DNA from: Caprella mutica
Taxonomy: Eukaryota > Arthropoda > Malacostraca > Amphipoda > Caprellidae
Direction of reading: 5' to 3'
Length of the DNA stretch: 64,000 nt
Assembly (NCBI GenBank): GCA_947561585.1
Contig: CANNZV010000269.1
Location: 186,001-250,000, forward strand
The position numbers and the translations under genes were made by a program. Positions 16,650 to 29,215 of the stretch are shown here, one piece after another; the stretch's first letter is position 1; each line of letters starts with the position of its first letter. The notes below the pieces were generated by a model. The model was not told the DNA's origin, searched no databases, and worked only from the letters and a program-made list of their open reading frames with translations.

Positions 16650-19600
16650 ATGGGGATATTCTTCTCCAAAAAGGAAACCATAGATCCCGGAGTCCCGGAT
16701 AACACCATAGACAATATAGTCTTCAATAAGCAGGTAAGGGAAATCATGATTATATATATAATTTTTTACCTATTTAAGTCTTCAATAGCGAGAATGAAAA
16801 ATGTTCTTGTTTCTAGACGGAAGGCATCTTAGAAGACTATGCAAGTGAGTTCTTGAAGTGGGAAGAGAAGCAAAAAACCATCAATGATGAGGCTCTCAAG
16901 AAAATGAAGGATGAGTTCATCAAGAGACCAGATATTTTTCTGTCAAACCTGCTGATACTCAGCGTCCAGTTCTACGAGAACTTTGAAAGGTAGCAATAAA
17001 AAGGAAATTTTCTCATTCGATTTCCTTCGTCATTATGCTCACATTTAATCAAGAATTACATTTTTTCTGAGCTACACGGCGTCATTTCACAAAATTTCAA
17101 TTTTGACGGCATACGAAATCATTTCAGGCAAAAAAAGCACTAATGACATTAGAATTCTATTGGACTCCATTTATTATGTAATTTCAAAGAAATTGAGTGC
17201 ATTGAAGCAGAATTTAAGCACATGTACTGTGTACTACCAGAGAAAAGAATCTCCGCATTATGTTTTGTTCTCAAATCACAGTTTTCTAATTTCTTATCTT
17301 TTTCAAATCTTACAAATTTGTTGTTGAGTACCCAGACCAGTTATAAAATATCTACACACATTGCAATCACTAAAGTTTATTTTTGGAAATGTGGAAGTAG
17401 TAAACTATAAAAATATAATTACGGATACACTTCTATTTGACTATGTACAACGACAAACAGCTCTTTCTCTGAGTGTAGAAACCGATATTTAATTTATTTT
17501 TATTTTCAGGGACCGTGTGACAATCGTGAAACGGGTGAGAGACAAAGAAATCGAGTACAACGACACTCTCATTCAGTACAAAAGAAGGATTCAGTTTTTG
17601 GGGTCACACGAAGAAGTTGCTGCATGGCACACTTTGTACAACCCTGAGGATTCTAAAGACTTAGAAGTGCCAGGATATAAGCAGGTAAGGTAACCACCCT
17701 ACACGGAAGAATTCGTCATCTGATTATATATATTATTACTCTTCATTCCCTTGGAAAAGCGTAATAGCTCAAATAACTCCGATGGTGAATGAATCATGAT
17801 GTTATCAATAGATAAATAGTCTTATCTCTTTTCAGTATTACGTCATCCAGGATAATGTCCATCTTTATCCTGAATCTGAATACGAGAACATTCAAGATAG
17901 TGAATATTCGGATGTTGATGGTCCACCATATAGATTCTCTGTTGAAGACTCCAACAGGCATACAGGTAGATTTCGTTGACTGAATGAGCAAATTATATTT
18001 CTCGAGAACTTGTTTAAAAGATTATATCTGCAACAGGAAGAAAATTTAGGTAAAGATGTGAAATCTAGGTATCTAATACTTTCTTATAATTTCAGGTTAC
18101 GTTCGCCTCCGTTGTATTGATATGTATGACGGACAATCACGCAAACACACTTACGAGGATATCTATGCCACTCAGCGTGTTCTGGATGAGGATGCATTTG
18201 ATCCAATGATCAACCCGCATCCAGCTCATCCGAGTCGTCGCCTGAGTGGCGTTCTGCCGTCAGGGTTCATGTCCACTTTGAAAGACGACATTGCAGACGT
18301 GAAGGAAGAAATTCAGTCATTCAAGTTTAAGAACAAGAAGAAAGGTCTTGAAGGAATTCCAAAACCAGCAAGGGTACCTAAAGAAAGAAGAGGAATGGAA
18401 GCCAATCTTAACGATCCCAAATTCAACGAATTGAAAGAAAAATTATCGCATATGAACAGCTCAGATGAAGATTCAGATGGGGACGATGATTCTCGTAGCA
18501 TTTTGGAGGACATTGCTGAAGAAGAGAAAACAACAAGAGACACTATCGATTTTCCATCAACCATCGAAAAACAATGCTTTGTCGACAAGAAACTGAAAGT
18601 AAATGATGTCCGTGATGCTTATAACCTTCACAAATTCGAAAAATCCGACAGAAGAACCTACTTGTCTTCCGAAAGATACCTAATGAAGTGGGAAGACTAC
18701 TTCGAAGAATTTCTCAAGACTATCAAAAAATCTGAACTCATACATGATGCTATTTTTGAAAAACCAGCTTCAGTAGTCACAGATCGTAGGGAAATGGTAA
18801 GTTCATCTACAAGAAATTAAAATCAATTCATCAAATGTTTGATTTAAAAATATGAATATGTAATTTGTTGAATGAAAGAAAATAATTCACTATTATGATT
18901 CAATTTTATCAAGGTGTGATATCTTCCATCCTCATGTATCATCTTTTTTCAATTTATTGTAAAATTAATCGGCAAACCAAAGAGTAATTTTAACTTTCTC
19001 TTTCAGAAAATGGTGAAATCTGAGTACATCCCTGCTTTCACTTACAGTGAGTGGCCTCGTTGTGCCTTAGAGTGGAAATTGAGAGAAAGAAACGTGAAGA
19101 CTGACCACATCACTCAAGCTAAATATTCGTGAGTTGACTTATAGATAGGTCCATCACTCGAACTAGATACTCGTGAATTGCGTGATAGTTAGGTCCATCA
19201 TTCGAACTAAATATTCGTGAGTTGACTGATAGTTAGGTCCATCATTCGAACTAAATATTCGTGAATTGACTGATAGTTAGGTCCATCACTCGAACTAGAT
19301 ACTCGTGAATTGCGTGATAGTTAGGTCCATCACTTGAACTAGATACTTGTGAATTGCGTGATAGTTAGGTCCATCACTTGAACTAGATACTCGTGAATTG
19401 CGTGATAGTTAGGTCCATCATTTGAACTAGATACTCGTGAATTGCGTGATAGTTAGGTCCATCACTTGAACTAGATACTCGTGAATTGCGTGATAGTTAG
19501 GTCCATCATTCGAACTAGATACTCGTGAGTTGTGTGATAATTAGGTCCATCACAAACTGAAACTCTACTTCCATAATATTATCTAGAAAAATGGCCTACA

Positions 19601-22600
19601 TTCAAATAAACCGACTTATTCATCAGAATAAAAATTCCAAATTTTAGAAATTATTCCTTTTCAGCTATTTAATGAATAATTTTTTCAGTTGGCCAAGGCC
19701 TCGTACAGTGGACGAAATCATTCACAGTCACGGATGCACAGTTGTTCCAATTGGTTTTCACAACCCGCGAGAGCCAAACAACATCAAGATAATCGAATGG
19801 CAGCTACAATTCGTGAGAGCCGAGCAAATTCTATTGAGATCTCTGGGACATCAACAGGTAAAATAATTGAACTGAAGCAGCTGCTGACTAAAGGGCAGTA
19901 CACACGTAGGGTTTTTATGTCTTTTCACCAGACTTTTTGCTAAGCTCCTCATACTTTTTCCACGAGAATATAAGAAAAAACGATATAATTATTATTTATT
20001 TCGGTTGGTATCCATGATAACTGCAAGGTATCATGAATACTTTGCTAGGGCTAGGTATCCATGATACCTAGCCCTCCAGTGCTAGCAAATGATTGTTTAC
20101 TAACAATCATTATGACTACCGATTGCCATGAATCTCAATCGTGTTTTACTCTTTTCACAGATCAAGGTTCTGCTGATGATCCAATTCTTGTTCAGAGACC
20201 ACATCTTTACAAGTGAGTTCAGACCACTCAAACCGCAGCATTTTCGTTACATTCTCTTCTGGATTTGCGAAGAGAATTACAAGGACTGGCAAGATGACAG
20301 ACTTGCAGTGAGGATAAAATGCTATCTGAAAACATTGAGAAATGCTCTCGCCACCAGGAACCTACCTCACTACTTCATCAGGAGAGTTAATATCCTAGAC
20401 ACCATCAGGGATAAAGATATGAGGATTGTTCAGGTTCTCTATAGCTAGCAACTCCGATTGATTCTGATAAAGTTAATATTGCTGATTGTGAATCAAGATT
20501 TTTGAAGTTTCAGGAAACAGTTGTTCTGATTAAATTTTTTTTCTTTTCAGGAGGCTGTCCAGAGAATTGACGAAAATCTTCCAATGTTCCTAATGAAGAC
20601 GGTCTATCGTATGCGAACACATACAGGATTCTATCCAAGAATGGACACTAAGAAAATCTACAATCTCGTGAAAGTGAAAAAATATGGAATAGAACTAATT
20701 AGTCCAGGTCTGACAGCCGGAAATGATGAGACTGTGAGTAATAGAACAGAAAGTATTTTATTTAAATCAGCATTAGATTAATGATCCATAAAACTTTAAG
20801 AGGATTGTTACTTATCAAATTTACCGACAGTAAATGAGGCACTTTTGGTGACAACATTTTTCGGTTAATTGGACTTAACTAATTAATCATTTAGAAATTT
20901 TAGGAAATGTTGTTACTAATTTTTTGAAATTCTGTTGTCAGGATGAAGATGATGTTGGTGATCGCAGCAGCAGTGAATCAGAAGATGAGGAGCATAAGGA
21001 ATTGAAGGTAGGCAACAACGTCAATTATTCGACCAATTTTAGTCAAATTTTATTTTGATTCTTTGTAAAATATTGTAATTTATCCATCAGATAAAACTCA
21101 AAAATGAGAGGGAGCGAAGACACTCACTTTTCCTGGAGAGTTCTGGAAGATCCGACGAGAAACCCAAGAATCAAACCGTGATCAAGAAGGACTTCGATTT
21201 GACAATCAAGGTTAAAAAACTGAACGATCTTAGAGCTGAAAAACTCTTGATAATGTTCGCAAGACATTTCAATGCTATCGCTAAAACTTCCAATCACTTC
21301 AAAGATCATCCACAAGCAGCTAAGTACTTGAATTATTCTCGAAACTTGCTAGCCATTCTGCGTGATCCGCAATTGGATTGTCCAGGAATCTACGAGAGTA
21401 ATCTGGAAGACGTGGAGAAAGAAATTGATTACGAATGGGACGTCATGAGACAAGGACTTAACTACATGCTTAACAATACTCACAGACTTACAGAGACAAT
21501 GGATCTGAAATTAGCTACGCCTACTCCTCGTTCTGAACAGTACAAGCCCGTTTACAAACAGGCACCAACACCCGGATGGCAGTACAGAATGAAAACTGAT
21601 GAAGAAACTGAAGTCATAACCCCAAGCAGTTCTAGCCCAATTACTCTGACCCCTGGCGAATCAGTGGCCGATTCTATGAATTTCCAAACTCCAATTACTG
21701 TTGATGAAAAGAAGGAGAGTAGTTCCACTTTTGAGGTTTCCCTCAACAAGCAGTCGAAAATCTCTGAAAAATCAAAACGCAAGTCATTCAAAGGGAAAAG
21801 TAGTGAGACTTACAAGAAGACTGATGAATTCACCAATGATTACAGTTTTGTCGTTAGTGAAAACAGCCAACAAGAAAAAAGTACAGCTGACGACCATAAT
21901 TCAAAAAAAACACAAAAGGTGAAGGCTACAAAAGAAATTGTCAAAAAGGATGTAAAAGTGAAAGGTAAATCCAAATCTGAGACGAAGAAACATGGAGGCC
22001 TTTCTGAAGGAGAGAAGAAGGAAGAGTTAAAAAAAATAAGTGAAGACGAAGAAATAAACGGAGTTACCGCAACCAAAAGTGAATTAGGAAATGGAACCAA
22101 ATCTAGTGAAGTTAATATCGCAGGTAAGTCAAAACACAGTGACACTAAAATCAAGTCAAGTAATGACAAGCCCAAATCTGTCAAAACAACTGCTGAAATC
22201 AAATCTAGTGTTGAAACATCAGAGAGTAAATCTACAGAATCTGTGGTATCGAAGAATGCTACTCCTCTGAAAACAGAAAATAGGACGATTGATGAGAATG
22301 AAATTAAAACTGATGCCAAATCAAAGAATTCATCCAGCAAAAAAAGTACTGACAAAGTAGCGGGCAAGTCTGGAAAGAAATTGAAAAGCAAACCGAATTC
22401 GACAGATGTGAAAGGTGCAGAAGTAAAGACATCAGATGATGTGAAGAAGGATGGTTTGAATGAAGCCAAAGAGAAGAACAAGTCTTCTAAGATAACTGCA
22501 ACAATTGAAGCTCTTCCAAGTGGAAACTCTGATTCTGAAACAAATAGTAACAAAGATAAAATGAAACTTGAAAATAAAATTGAAGAAAATCATGTTCCTA

Positions 22601-24051
22601 AACCAAAATTGGATGATAAAAATGATCCAAAGGATACAAAATCAAGTACTACTAAGCCTAGTGAAAAGATTGAAATAAAATCTAATGAAAAGAAAACGTC
22701 TAGCTATCCTAATTCTGGAGATAAGAATGAAGCTAAACCAACTGAAAATAAGACCCCAAATGAACCTAAATCTGGTGATACAATTGATTCTAAGTCAATT
22801 GAAAATAAAACCAAAAAGGAACCGAAATCTGGTGATACAAATGAACCACCGAAAAAGAAAACCCCAAAGGAACCTAAATCTGGTGATAAAACTGAACCAA
22901 CAGGAAAGAAAACCCCAAAAAAACCTAAATCTGATGATAAAACTGAACCAACAGGAAAGAAAACCCCAAAGGAACCTAAATCTGATGATAAAACTGAACT
23001 AACAGGAAAGAAAACCCCAAAGGAACCTAAATCTGGTGATAAAACTGAACCAACAAGAAAGGAAACCCCAAAGGAACCTAAATCTGGTGATAAAACTGAA
23101 CCAACAGGAAAGAAAAACCCAAAGGAACCTAAATCTGATGATAAAACTGAACCAACAGGAAAGAAAACCCCAAAAGAACCTAAATCTGATGATAAAACTG
23201 AACCAACAGGAAAGAAAACCCCAAAGGAACCTAAATCTGGTGATAAAACTGAACCAACAGGAAAGAAAACCCCAAAGGAACCTAAATCTGGTGATAAAAC
23301 AGAACCAACAGGAAAGAAAACCCCAAAGGAACCTAAATCCGATGATAAAACTGAACCAACAGGAAAGAAAACCCCAAAGGAACCTAAATCTGGTGATAAA
23401 ACTGAACCAACAGGAAAGAAAACCCCAAAGGAACCTAAATCTGATGATAAAACTGAACCAACAGGAAATAAAACCCCAAAGGAACCTAAATCTAGTGATA
23501 CAAATGAACTGACAGAAAAGAAAACCCCAAAGGATCCTAAAACTGGTGATAAAAAGGAAAATAAATCAAGTGAAACGAGTGACACAAAACCAAGTTCAAC
23601 GACAAACTCCAAGAATTCAAAGGTTAGTGATTCGAAACTGGAAAAAACTCATGTAACCAAATCAGACCAGAACGAAAAACCTAAGGAATCTCGAATCAGC
23701 GACAGCTATGAAGCCAAACTTATGGGGATGATGGCGAAAAAACCTAAACAGGATTCTAAATCTAGTGAGAAACCCTCTGACAAAATTGAAACAAAATCTG
23801 GTGTCAACAAAAAATCAGCCAAATCCGGTGATGAAAATGCGACTAGAAAGAAAGAATCGAAATCTACCGGAAAGAAAAGCTCCAAGGATATTAAATCCGG
23901 TGCTAAAATTGAAACAGAAAAGAAAGTAACTAAATCCAAAGATAAAACCGAAGTGAAAGATTCGGTTTCGGATTCTAATAAAACTAAAGATAATAAAGTT
24001 CTGCTTGAAGTTTCGAATTGGAAGGATCGAAAGATGACTAATGGCTATTGA
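16650..24051 (+). CDS. Mab-21/cGAS-like family protein with myristoylation-like N-terminus and long Lys-rich repeat tail
   Basis: Exons 16650..16733, 16817..16989, 17510..17684, 17836..17965, 18096..18796, 19007..19128, 19689..19857, 20161..20433, 20551..20733, 20942..21007 and 21091..24051 join in frame to 1678 residues. The C-terminal Mab-21 lobe is clear: CALEWKLRERN and WPRPRTVDEIIHSHGCTVVP (about 430-480), PIGFHNP, IEWQLQFVRAEQILL, then HFRYILFWICEENYKDW and LPHYFIRRVN (about 519-609). EDSNRHTGYVRLR (about 180-193) matches the family's central motif. The catalytic Gx(S)..D-x-D signature of cGAS-like enzymes is degenerate: GSHEE at 117-121 and D-S-K-D at 133-136, so activity is doubtful. 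MGIFFSKK fits an N-myristoylation signal with adjacent lysines. Residues from about 860 are disordered K/S/T/E/P-rich, with some 15 copies of a 17-residue repeat. Family certain; function of this member unknown. Confidence 0.9.
17000..17509 (+). other. Intron 2 of the Mab-21-like gene, no feature seen
   Basis: AT-rich intron without other recognisable content. Confidence 0.6.
19108..19556. repeat. 44-bp minisatellite seeded by a 5' splice site
   Basis: Exon 6 ends CATCACTCAAGCTAAATATTC... immediately before GTGAGT. About nine downstream units of 44 bp repeat this as CATCACTCGAACTAGATACT plus CGTGAATTG and TGATAGTTAGGTC. Some copies are exact over AAATATTCGTGAGTTGACT. Reading through the true donor meets TGA at once. 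Confidence 0.93.
19890..20062. mobile_element. Half of a family E element with palindromic cores
   Basis: CAGTACACACGTAGGGTTTT through GACTTTTTGCTAAGCTCCTC matches the left arm of 24599-24848. It is followed by GGTATCCATGATAA and GCTAGGTATCCATGATACCTAGC-type cores. The right arm is missing. Confidence 0.6.
22802..23532 (+). repeat. 51-bp coding repeat (17 residues) in the Mab-21-like tail
   Basis: About 15 tandem units encoding KTPKEPKSGDKTEPTGK, with G/D alternation at one site and rarer changes, spanning residues about 1263-1506. All units keep frame. DNA-level homogeneity suggests recent expansion and likely length polymorphism. The first and last units are the most diverged. Confidence 0.95.
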
Positions 24052-24564
24052 TGATTTCAAATTTATATTTCTACTATTTAGGTTAATGATCCATTTATCC
24101 AATTATAGTTTTATGAAAATTATGATACTAGGTTGTAAATATGTAAAAATGTTGTACCTATATGGAATTTTGTTTATCCACCATAGCCAATTGTTCTATT
24201 AGTACATTTTATGCTGACTAAGATATATATTTATATTTATTCTATATCTGATATTGTTTTGTTATAATATAGCTATCCAATTTATTAACCAATGTGCAAT
24301 TTAATATTAGTTTAATGATTATAGCCGGTTTTGTACCTTTAACTAATAGGTATTACCTACCTATAAATACGGTGCCGATCATGATATTCATGTTATATAG
24401 TTTATAATTAAAGTATATATATTAAACTTTTGTTCATTCAATATGTATTTTTAAATATTTGTAAAGTTTAATTTGTGTATTTGATGTTCATTGTATAATA
24501 CCTATATGCAACAGTACCTATATTGTAGTTCTCTGAACTTTTCATCTAGAAATGATTGTGGTAT
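24052..24564 (+). other. 3' UTR / flank of the Mab-21-like gene
   Basis: Unique AT-rich sequence. ATTAAA near 24407 is a possible poly(A) signal. Confidence 0.4.
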
Positions 24565-24897
24565 TCCCGAGTTACCGGACTGTTAACTTTAACCTTAAGG
24601 GCCGTACACACGTAGGGTTTTTTAAGTCTTTCTCTGTCAGACTTTTTGCTAAGCTCCTCCTACTTTTTCAACAATATTTTTGAATCATTTAAGAAAAAAC
24701 AATAAAATAATTATTTATTTCAACTGGAATCCATGATACCTGCAGGTATGATTCAAAATGATTCAAAAATATTGTTGAAAAAGTAGGAGGAGCTTAGCGA
24801 AAAGTCTGGTGGAAAGACTTAAAAAAATCTACGTGTGTACGTCCCTTTATATTATCGAAAATGTGGAATCGTCCGATAACTCTGAATTTACCCTAGG
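24565..24897. mobile_element. Family A MITE carrying a nested family E MITE
   Basis: Outer arms: CCGAGTTACCGGACTGTTAA at left and TCGAAAATGTGGAATCGTCC...TTACCCTAGG at right. Between them, 24599-24848 is a second element with arms of about 75 bases (GGGCCGTACACACGTAGGGT...AAGCTCCTCCTACTTTTTCA / its inverse), itself centred on ATCCATGATACCTGCAGGTA. Confidence 0.8.
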
Positions 24898-25011
24898 TTC
24901 ATATTGTTAATTTTGATTAAAGTATGTAATGAATTTTATAATAATATTAACATTATAATTGGACTATTTTCTTACCTACCTCCATTAATAAAACCTTATA
25001 TTAGGTAGTAC

Positions 25012-25460
25012 TCATGGGGCTCTATCCTGAAGCTGTCTGTGGTGAATGGAAAAGAAGGGGGTGAGGTCACTTGGACCCCGAACTGACTGTTGTAATTTGG
25101 ATTATGAATTGTCTTTTTTCATTTTTACCATGTTTATCATTTTTTTAACGCTACTTGCAGTTTTAGAGGATAGCGCTAGGGTTATGCTCTTCAACTACGA
25201 GGTCTTAGATTTTGTGTTAGGTAGGCTCGTAGGCTTCATTTACTATCACCTCTTCATTTTCCTCTTCCATCCGTGAGTGCAGCCACCGGTGCTTGTGTCC
25301 CTTTTTATCACATTCCTTGGTAAGTGACTGCATTCACGGAGTAGCTTTTCTGCATCCATGATCTTGTCACCGACGGTGGTAGGTGACTTTGTTGATGGAA
25401 CCACTTTCTTTCATTCCTGACTGCTTCTTCCAGACCCTTGTACTTAATTTTATTTTGACG
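25012..25460. mobile_element. Dispersed repeat R1, copy 2
   Basis: Near-identical to 2667-3140, including the ending with GTAGCTTTTCTGCATCCATG. The two copies flank about 22 kb in the same orientation. Confidence 0.75.
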
Positions 25461-25530
25461 TCAGAGCTATTGAAAAATTGAGATTTCAATAGTTTTTATT
25501 TGGTTTCATTTGTTTTCCCTCAATGAACAA

Positions 25531-25745
25531 AACAGGGAAGTTCTGAGTTATCGGATGGTTCCAGATTTACGATCATGAAGGAGAAGAGTATATAGCAATT
25601 ACTATTTAGCTTTAATTTAATTGGTATACATGATCTACCTGCAGGTACCACGAATTAAAGTAACTAATTATATATAAAATATTATTTACTCTCTCTCATA
25701 TGATTTAAAATGTAGAACTGTTCAATAACTCGTAACTTACCCTAA
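25531..25745. mobile_element. MITE, family A
   Basis: Left AGGGAAGTTCTGAGTTATCG, right ATGTAGAACTGTTCAATAAC then TCGTAACTTACCCT; the interior has GGTATACATGATCTACCTGC. Confidence 0.7.
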
Positions 25746-26765
25746 TACATTTTATTGATGATAAAAATAAACAACCAGTAAGAGAAAATACAATCAGATT
25801 TGGAGATCAATTTTTCAGTTAAATGACATAAAATTACAAAAATGGTACCTACTAACCTAGTACTAAAAGATGCCTATCATAAACTTCGAATTAACAAACC
25901 AGTCTTTTTGACTCCTCTGCAGCAGCATCTGTTATACTCTTTTTTACGCTTAATCACCTAATACCCGTACTTTTACTCTTTAAAGAGTAAACTCTATCGA
26001 AGGAGAGACGGAAGGATTCTTGTCTTCTTTGAATCCCGTATATAGTACGGGCATGCAGTTGCCACACACTTCCAATTTTCCCTCATACCCATTAACGCAA
26101 GAATTATTAACCTCTTCATCCCTTTCACTTCTTCTCAACTGAAAAGGTTTATATGCTTCAATTTCCATTAAAATGTATCCTACTGTATTGAATATATGTT
26201 TTCTATAAAAAGTTTTCATGTAAATAATGAAGTTATAACTATAAGCGTGATATGGCAACACTCTCTTCACTAGTATTGACTCATTCAGTTCGGCGCGAGA
26301 GTTTGTGGTGGGAGGTGCGTGTGTCCCTCTCCTCCTGTTCTATCAGTACTTTCTCATATTAATGCTAATAATAAAGGGAGAAAAGTCTTTATTCTAAATT
26401 CTGTTATAAAGTTTTTATCAGCATTTTCATTAGTTCAAAAATTGCAGTCAATATCTTTGAACAAACTATGTACCTATTAATAGTGTTAATTACTGATGAA
26501 TAATTTTACAATTTTTTGTGATATCGAAGGGTTTTTTTCGAGAAAAGATACTTTTTGATATTTAATTAAAATGAGCATAGTTATAATTATTGAGAAATAA
26601 TTATATATGTGTAGTCTGAAAACTTTTGTATAATTACTTTTTAGATATTTATTATTAGGCTAGGTAGGTTTTTTAAATTTCGTACTTTAATATTTTCTAA
26701 CGCATAACTGTAAGAATATTTTTAACTCTTATACAATTACACGTGTATTTTCTATAATTATTTAA
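25746..26765. other. Intergenic, no gene seen
   Basis: AT-rich. A 96-codon minus-strand ORF at 25980-26270 shows no recognisable motif and is not called. TAGTACGGGCATGCAG-like text near 26040 is unique. Confidence 0.5.
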
Positions 26766-26779
26766 TTACACAATATTTA

Positions 26780-28082
26780 AAGTTACACTGGTTATCATTT
26801 CATTCCTTACACTGGTTATCATTTCATTCCTTACACTGGTTATCATTTCATTCCTTATACTGGTTATCATTTCATTCCGTACACTGGTTATCATTTCATT
26901 CCGTACACTGGTTATCATTTCATTCATTACACTGGTTATCATTTCATTCCTTACACTGGTTATCATTTCATTCATTATACTGGTTATCATTTCATTCCGT
27001 ACACTGGACACTGGTTATCAATTTCTAACTTACTTTGGTTATCATTTTCTACCTTACTTTGGTTATCATTTCATTCCTTACACTGGTTATCATTTTCTAA
27101 CTTACTTTGGTTATCATTTTCTACCTTACTTTGGTTATCATTTCATTCCTTACACTGGTTATCATTTTCTACCTTACTTTGGTTATCATTTCATTCCTTA
27201 CACTGGTTATCATTTCATTTCTTATACTGTTTATCATTTCATTCCTTACACTGATTATCATTTTCAAACTCACACTGGTTATCATTTTCTACTTTACTTT
27301 GGTAATCATTTCATTCCTTACAGTGGTTATCATTTCATTTCTTGTACTGGTTATCATTTTTTACCTTACTTGGTTATTATTTTGTACATTAGACTGGTTA
27401 TCATTTTGTACCTTACTCTATGTATCATTTTTAACCTACACTGGTTATCATTTTGTACCTTACACTGGTTATCCTTTTTACCCTACATTGGTTATTTTAT
27501 TCTAATTTAAACAGTTACACTGGTTATCATTTTGTAACTTACACAGTTACGCTGGTTATCATTTTCTAGCTTACACAGTTACACTGGTTATCATTATCTA
27601 ACTTACACAGTAACACTGGTTATCATTTTCTAACTTACACAGTTACACTGGTTATCATTTTCTAACTTACATAGTTACACTGGTTATCATTTTCTAACTT
27701 ACACAGTTACACTGGTTATCATTTTCTAACTTACATAGTTACACTGGTTATCATTTTCTAACTTACACAGTTACACTGGTTATCATTTTCTAACTTACAT
27801 AGTTACACTGGTTATCATTTTCTAACTTACACAGTTACACTGGTTATCATTATCTAACTTACACAGTAACACTGGTTATCATTTTCTAACTTACACAGTT
27901 ACACTGGTTATCATTTTCTAACTTACATAGTTACACTGGTTATCATTTTCTAACTTACACAGTTACACTGGTTATCATTTTCTAACTTACACAGTTACAC
28001 TGGTTATCATTTTCTAACTTACACAGTTACACTGGTTATCATTTTCTAACTTACATAGTTACACTGGTTATCATTTTCATTT
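26780..28082. repeat. Compound minisatellite (24-bp then 32-bp units)
   Basis: All units contain ACACTGGTTATCATTT. The left third is mainly 24 bp (...CATTCCTT), the middle is irregular (...CTACCTTACTTTGG), and from about 27510 it is a regular 32-bp unit (...TCTAACTTACACAGTT) with higher-order alternation of ACACAG/ACATAG. Confidence 0.93.
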
Positions 28083-28096
28083 TTAGTTCATGATAG

Positions 28097-28277
28097 CAGG
28101 GAAAGTTTCGGTTTATCGAACAGTTTCACATTTTCTATCATACACTAAAATATGAATAATAATAAGTAACGGTATGACTTTCGATCATACCGTTAGATGC
28201 AGGTATCTTGGATACGCGTTGAATTGTAGTTATCTTATATGATCGAAAAACTGTCCAATAACTCGAAGCTGAGGTTA
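28097..28277. mobile_element. MITE, family A
   Basis: Left AGGGAAAGTTTCGGTTTATC, right ATATGATCGAAAAACTGTCC then AATAACTCG; one core half-site (GTATCTTGGATAC). Confidence 0.65.
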
Positions 28278-28287
28278 ATTTCCTTCT

Positions 28288-28485
28288 GTTTATATCGTGT
28301 GGTGATATGTTTATTTTTTTGTTAATATCGTGTGGTGATATATTTTTTTTTTTTGTTAATATCGTGTGGTGATATGTTTATTTTTTTGTTTCTATCGTGT
28401 GGTGATATGTTTATTTTTTTGTTTCTATCGTGTGGTGATATGTTTATTTTTTTGTTTCTATCGTGTGGTGATGTGTTTATTTTTC
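28288..28485. repeat. 33-bp minisatellite
   Basis: Six units of ATCGTGTGGTGATATGTTTA plus TTTTTTTGTTTCT with small changes. Confidence 0.88.
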
Positions 28486-29019
28486 TTCACCGCATAACTC
28501 TGTTTTCTCCTCCACAACAAACGGTCACATAATTGTACATGTCTGCTCCTGAGATTGTCTCCATGGTTAATGTCCAACCATCACGCTATGTGTGGTTATA
28601 GTTTGTGGCATGGCATGTGTGGTTATGATATTAATCCCAGTATATATAAAAATTAAATTCTAAGAATAATGAATAAAACTAATGGCAAAAGTCTACGGAA
28701 ATCGCTATGAATATTTGACTTACTCTCGAAATCGATATCTTATAGAATTTATAAATTTATTTTATTTAATTAAAAATGCATTGAATAAATACGAACCAAT
28801 GCATGTAACAATATAGCTTCAGTATGTACGTATCTATTTGAATGTACATAACAACCACAACTGCTTCCTGAATAGCAACCTTTGTCTACATTTATAGTGT
28901 TGATTATATCGCACTCTCGGCAATAGGGTGTTGCACGGTAATTTGATATTTAGCTACATTGGGGGGGGGGGAGGTGTAAAATAGAACAGTGGAGAGTTGG
29001 TAGAGTAGCTATGCAGAAT
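28486..29019. other. Intergenic, no gene seen
   Basis: AT-rich; a ten-G run near 28961. Confidence 0.5.
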
Positions 29020-29215
29020 ATAGGGCAAAGTAACAGTTACCTGGTGTGAAGTAAACACCACAAGAAAAAATAAATAGGTTGTTATTTAAGAAGACATCAA
29101 AATATTAAAGATGTACTCACTGTGGATGGAACAGGAGAAAACATATGATTTGACTTGTGACTTTAATTGGTATCCACGATACCTGCCGGTATCATGGATA
29201 ACGATTAAAATAACT
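29020..29215. mobile_element. Core-bearing element, variant ends
   Basis: TAGGGCAAAGTAACAGTTAC at 29020 resembles the left end at 12055. The core GGTATCCACGATACCTGCCG and GGTATCATGGATA is at 29168-29200. A right terminal repeat is not clear. Confidence 0.45.

Noticed and set aside
22704..23612. Long minus-strand ORF rich in FGVFFPVGSVLS
   Set aside because: Antisense shadow of the 51-bp coding repeat in the Mab-21-like tail.
25980..26270. 96-codon minus-strand ORF
   Set aside because: No recognisable motif, no splice or homology support, and length is within chance.
26766..27011. NEMITSVR repeat ORF on the minus strand
   Set aside because: Generated by the 24-bp minisatellite unit; no independent coding evidence.
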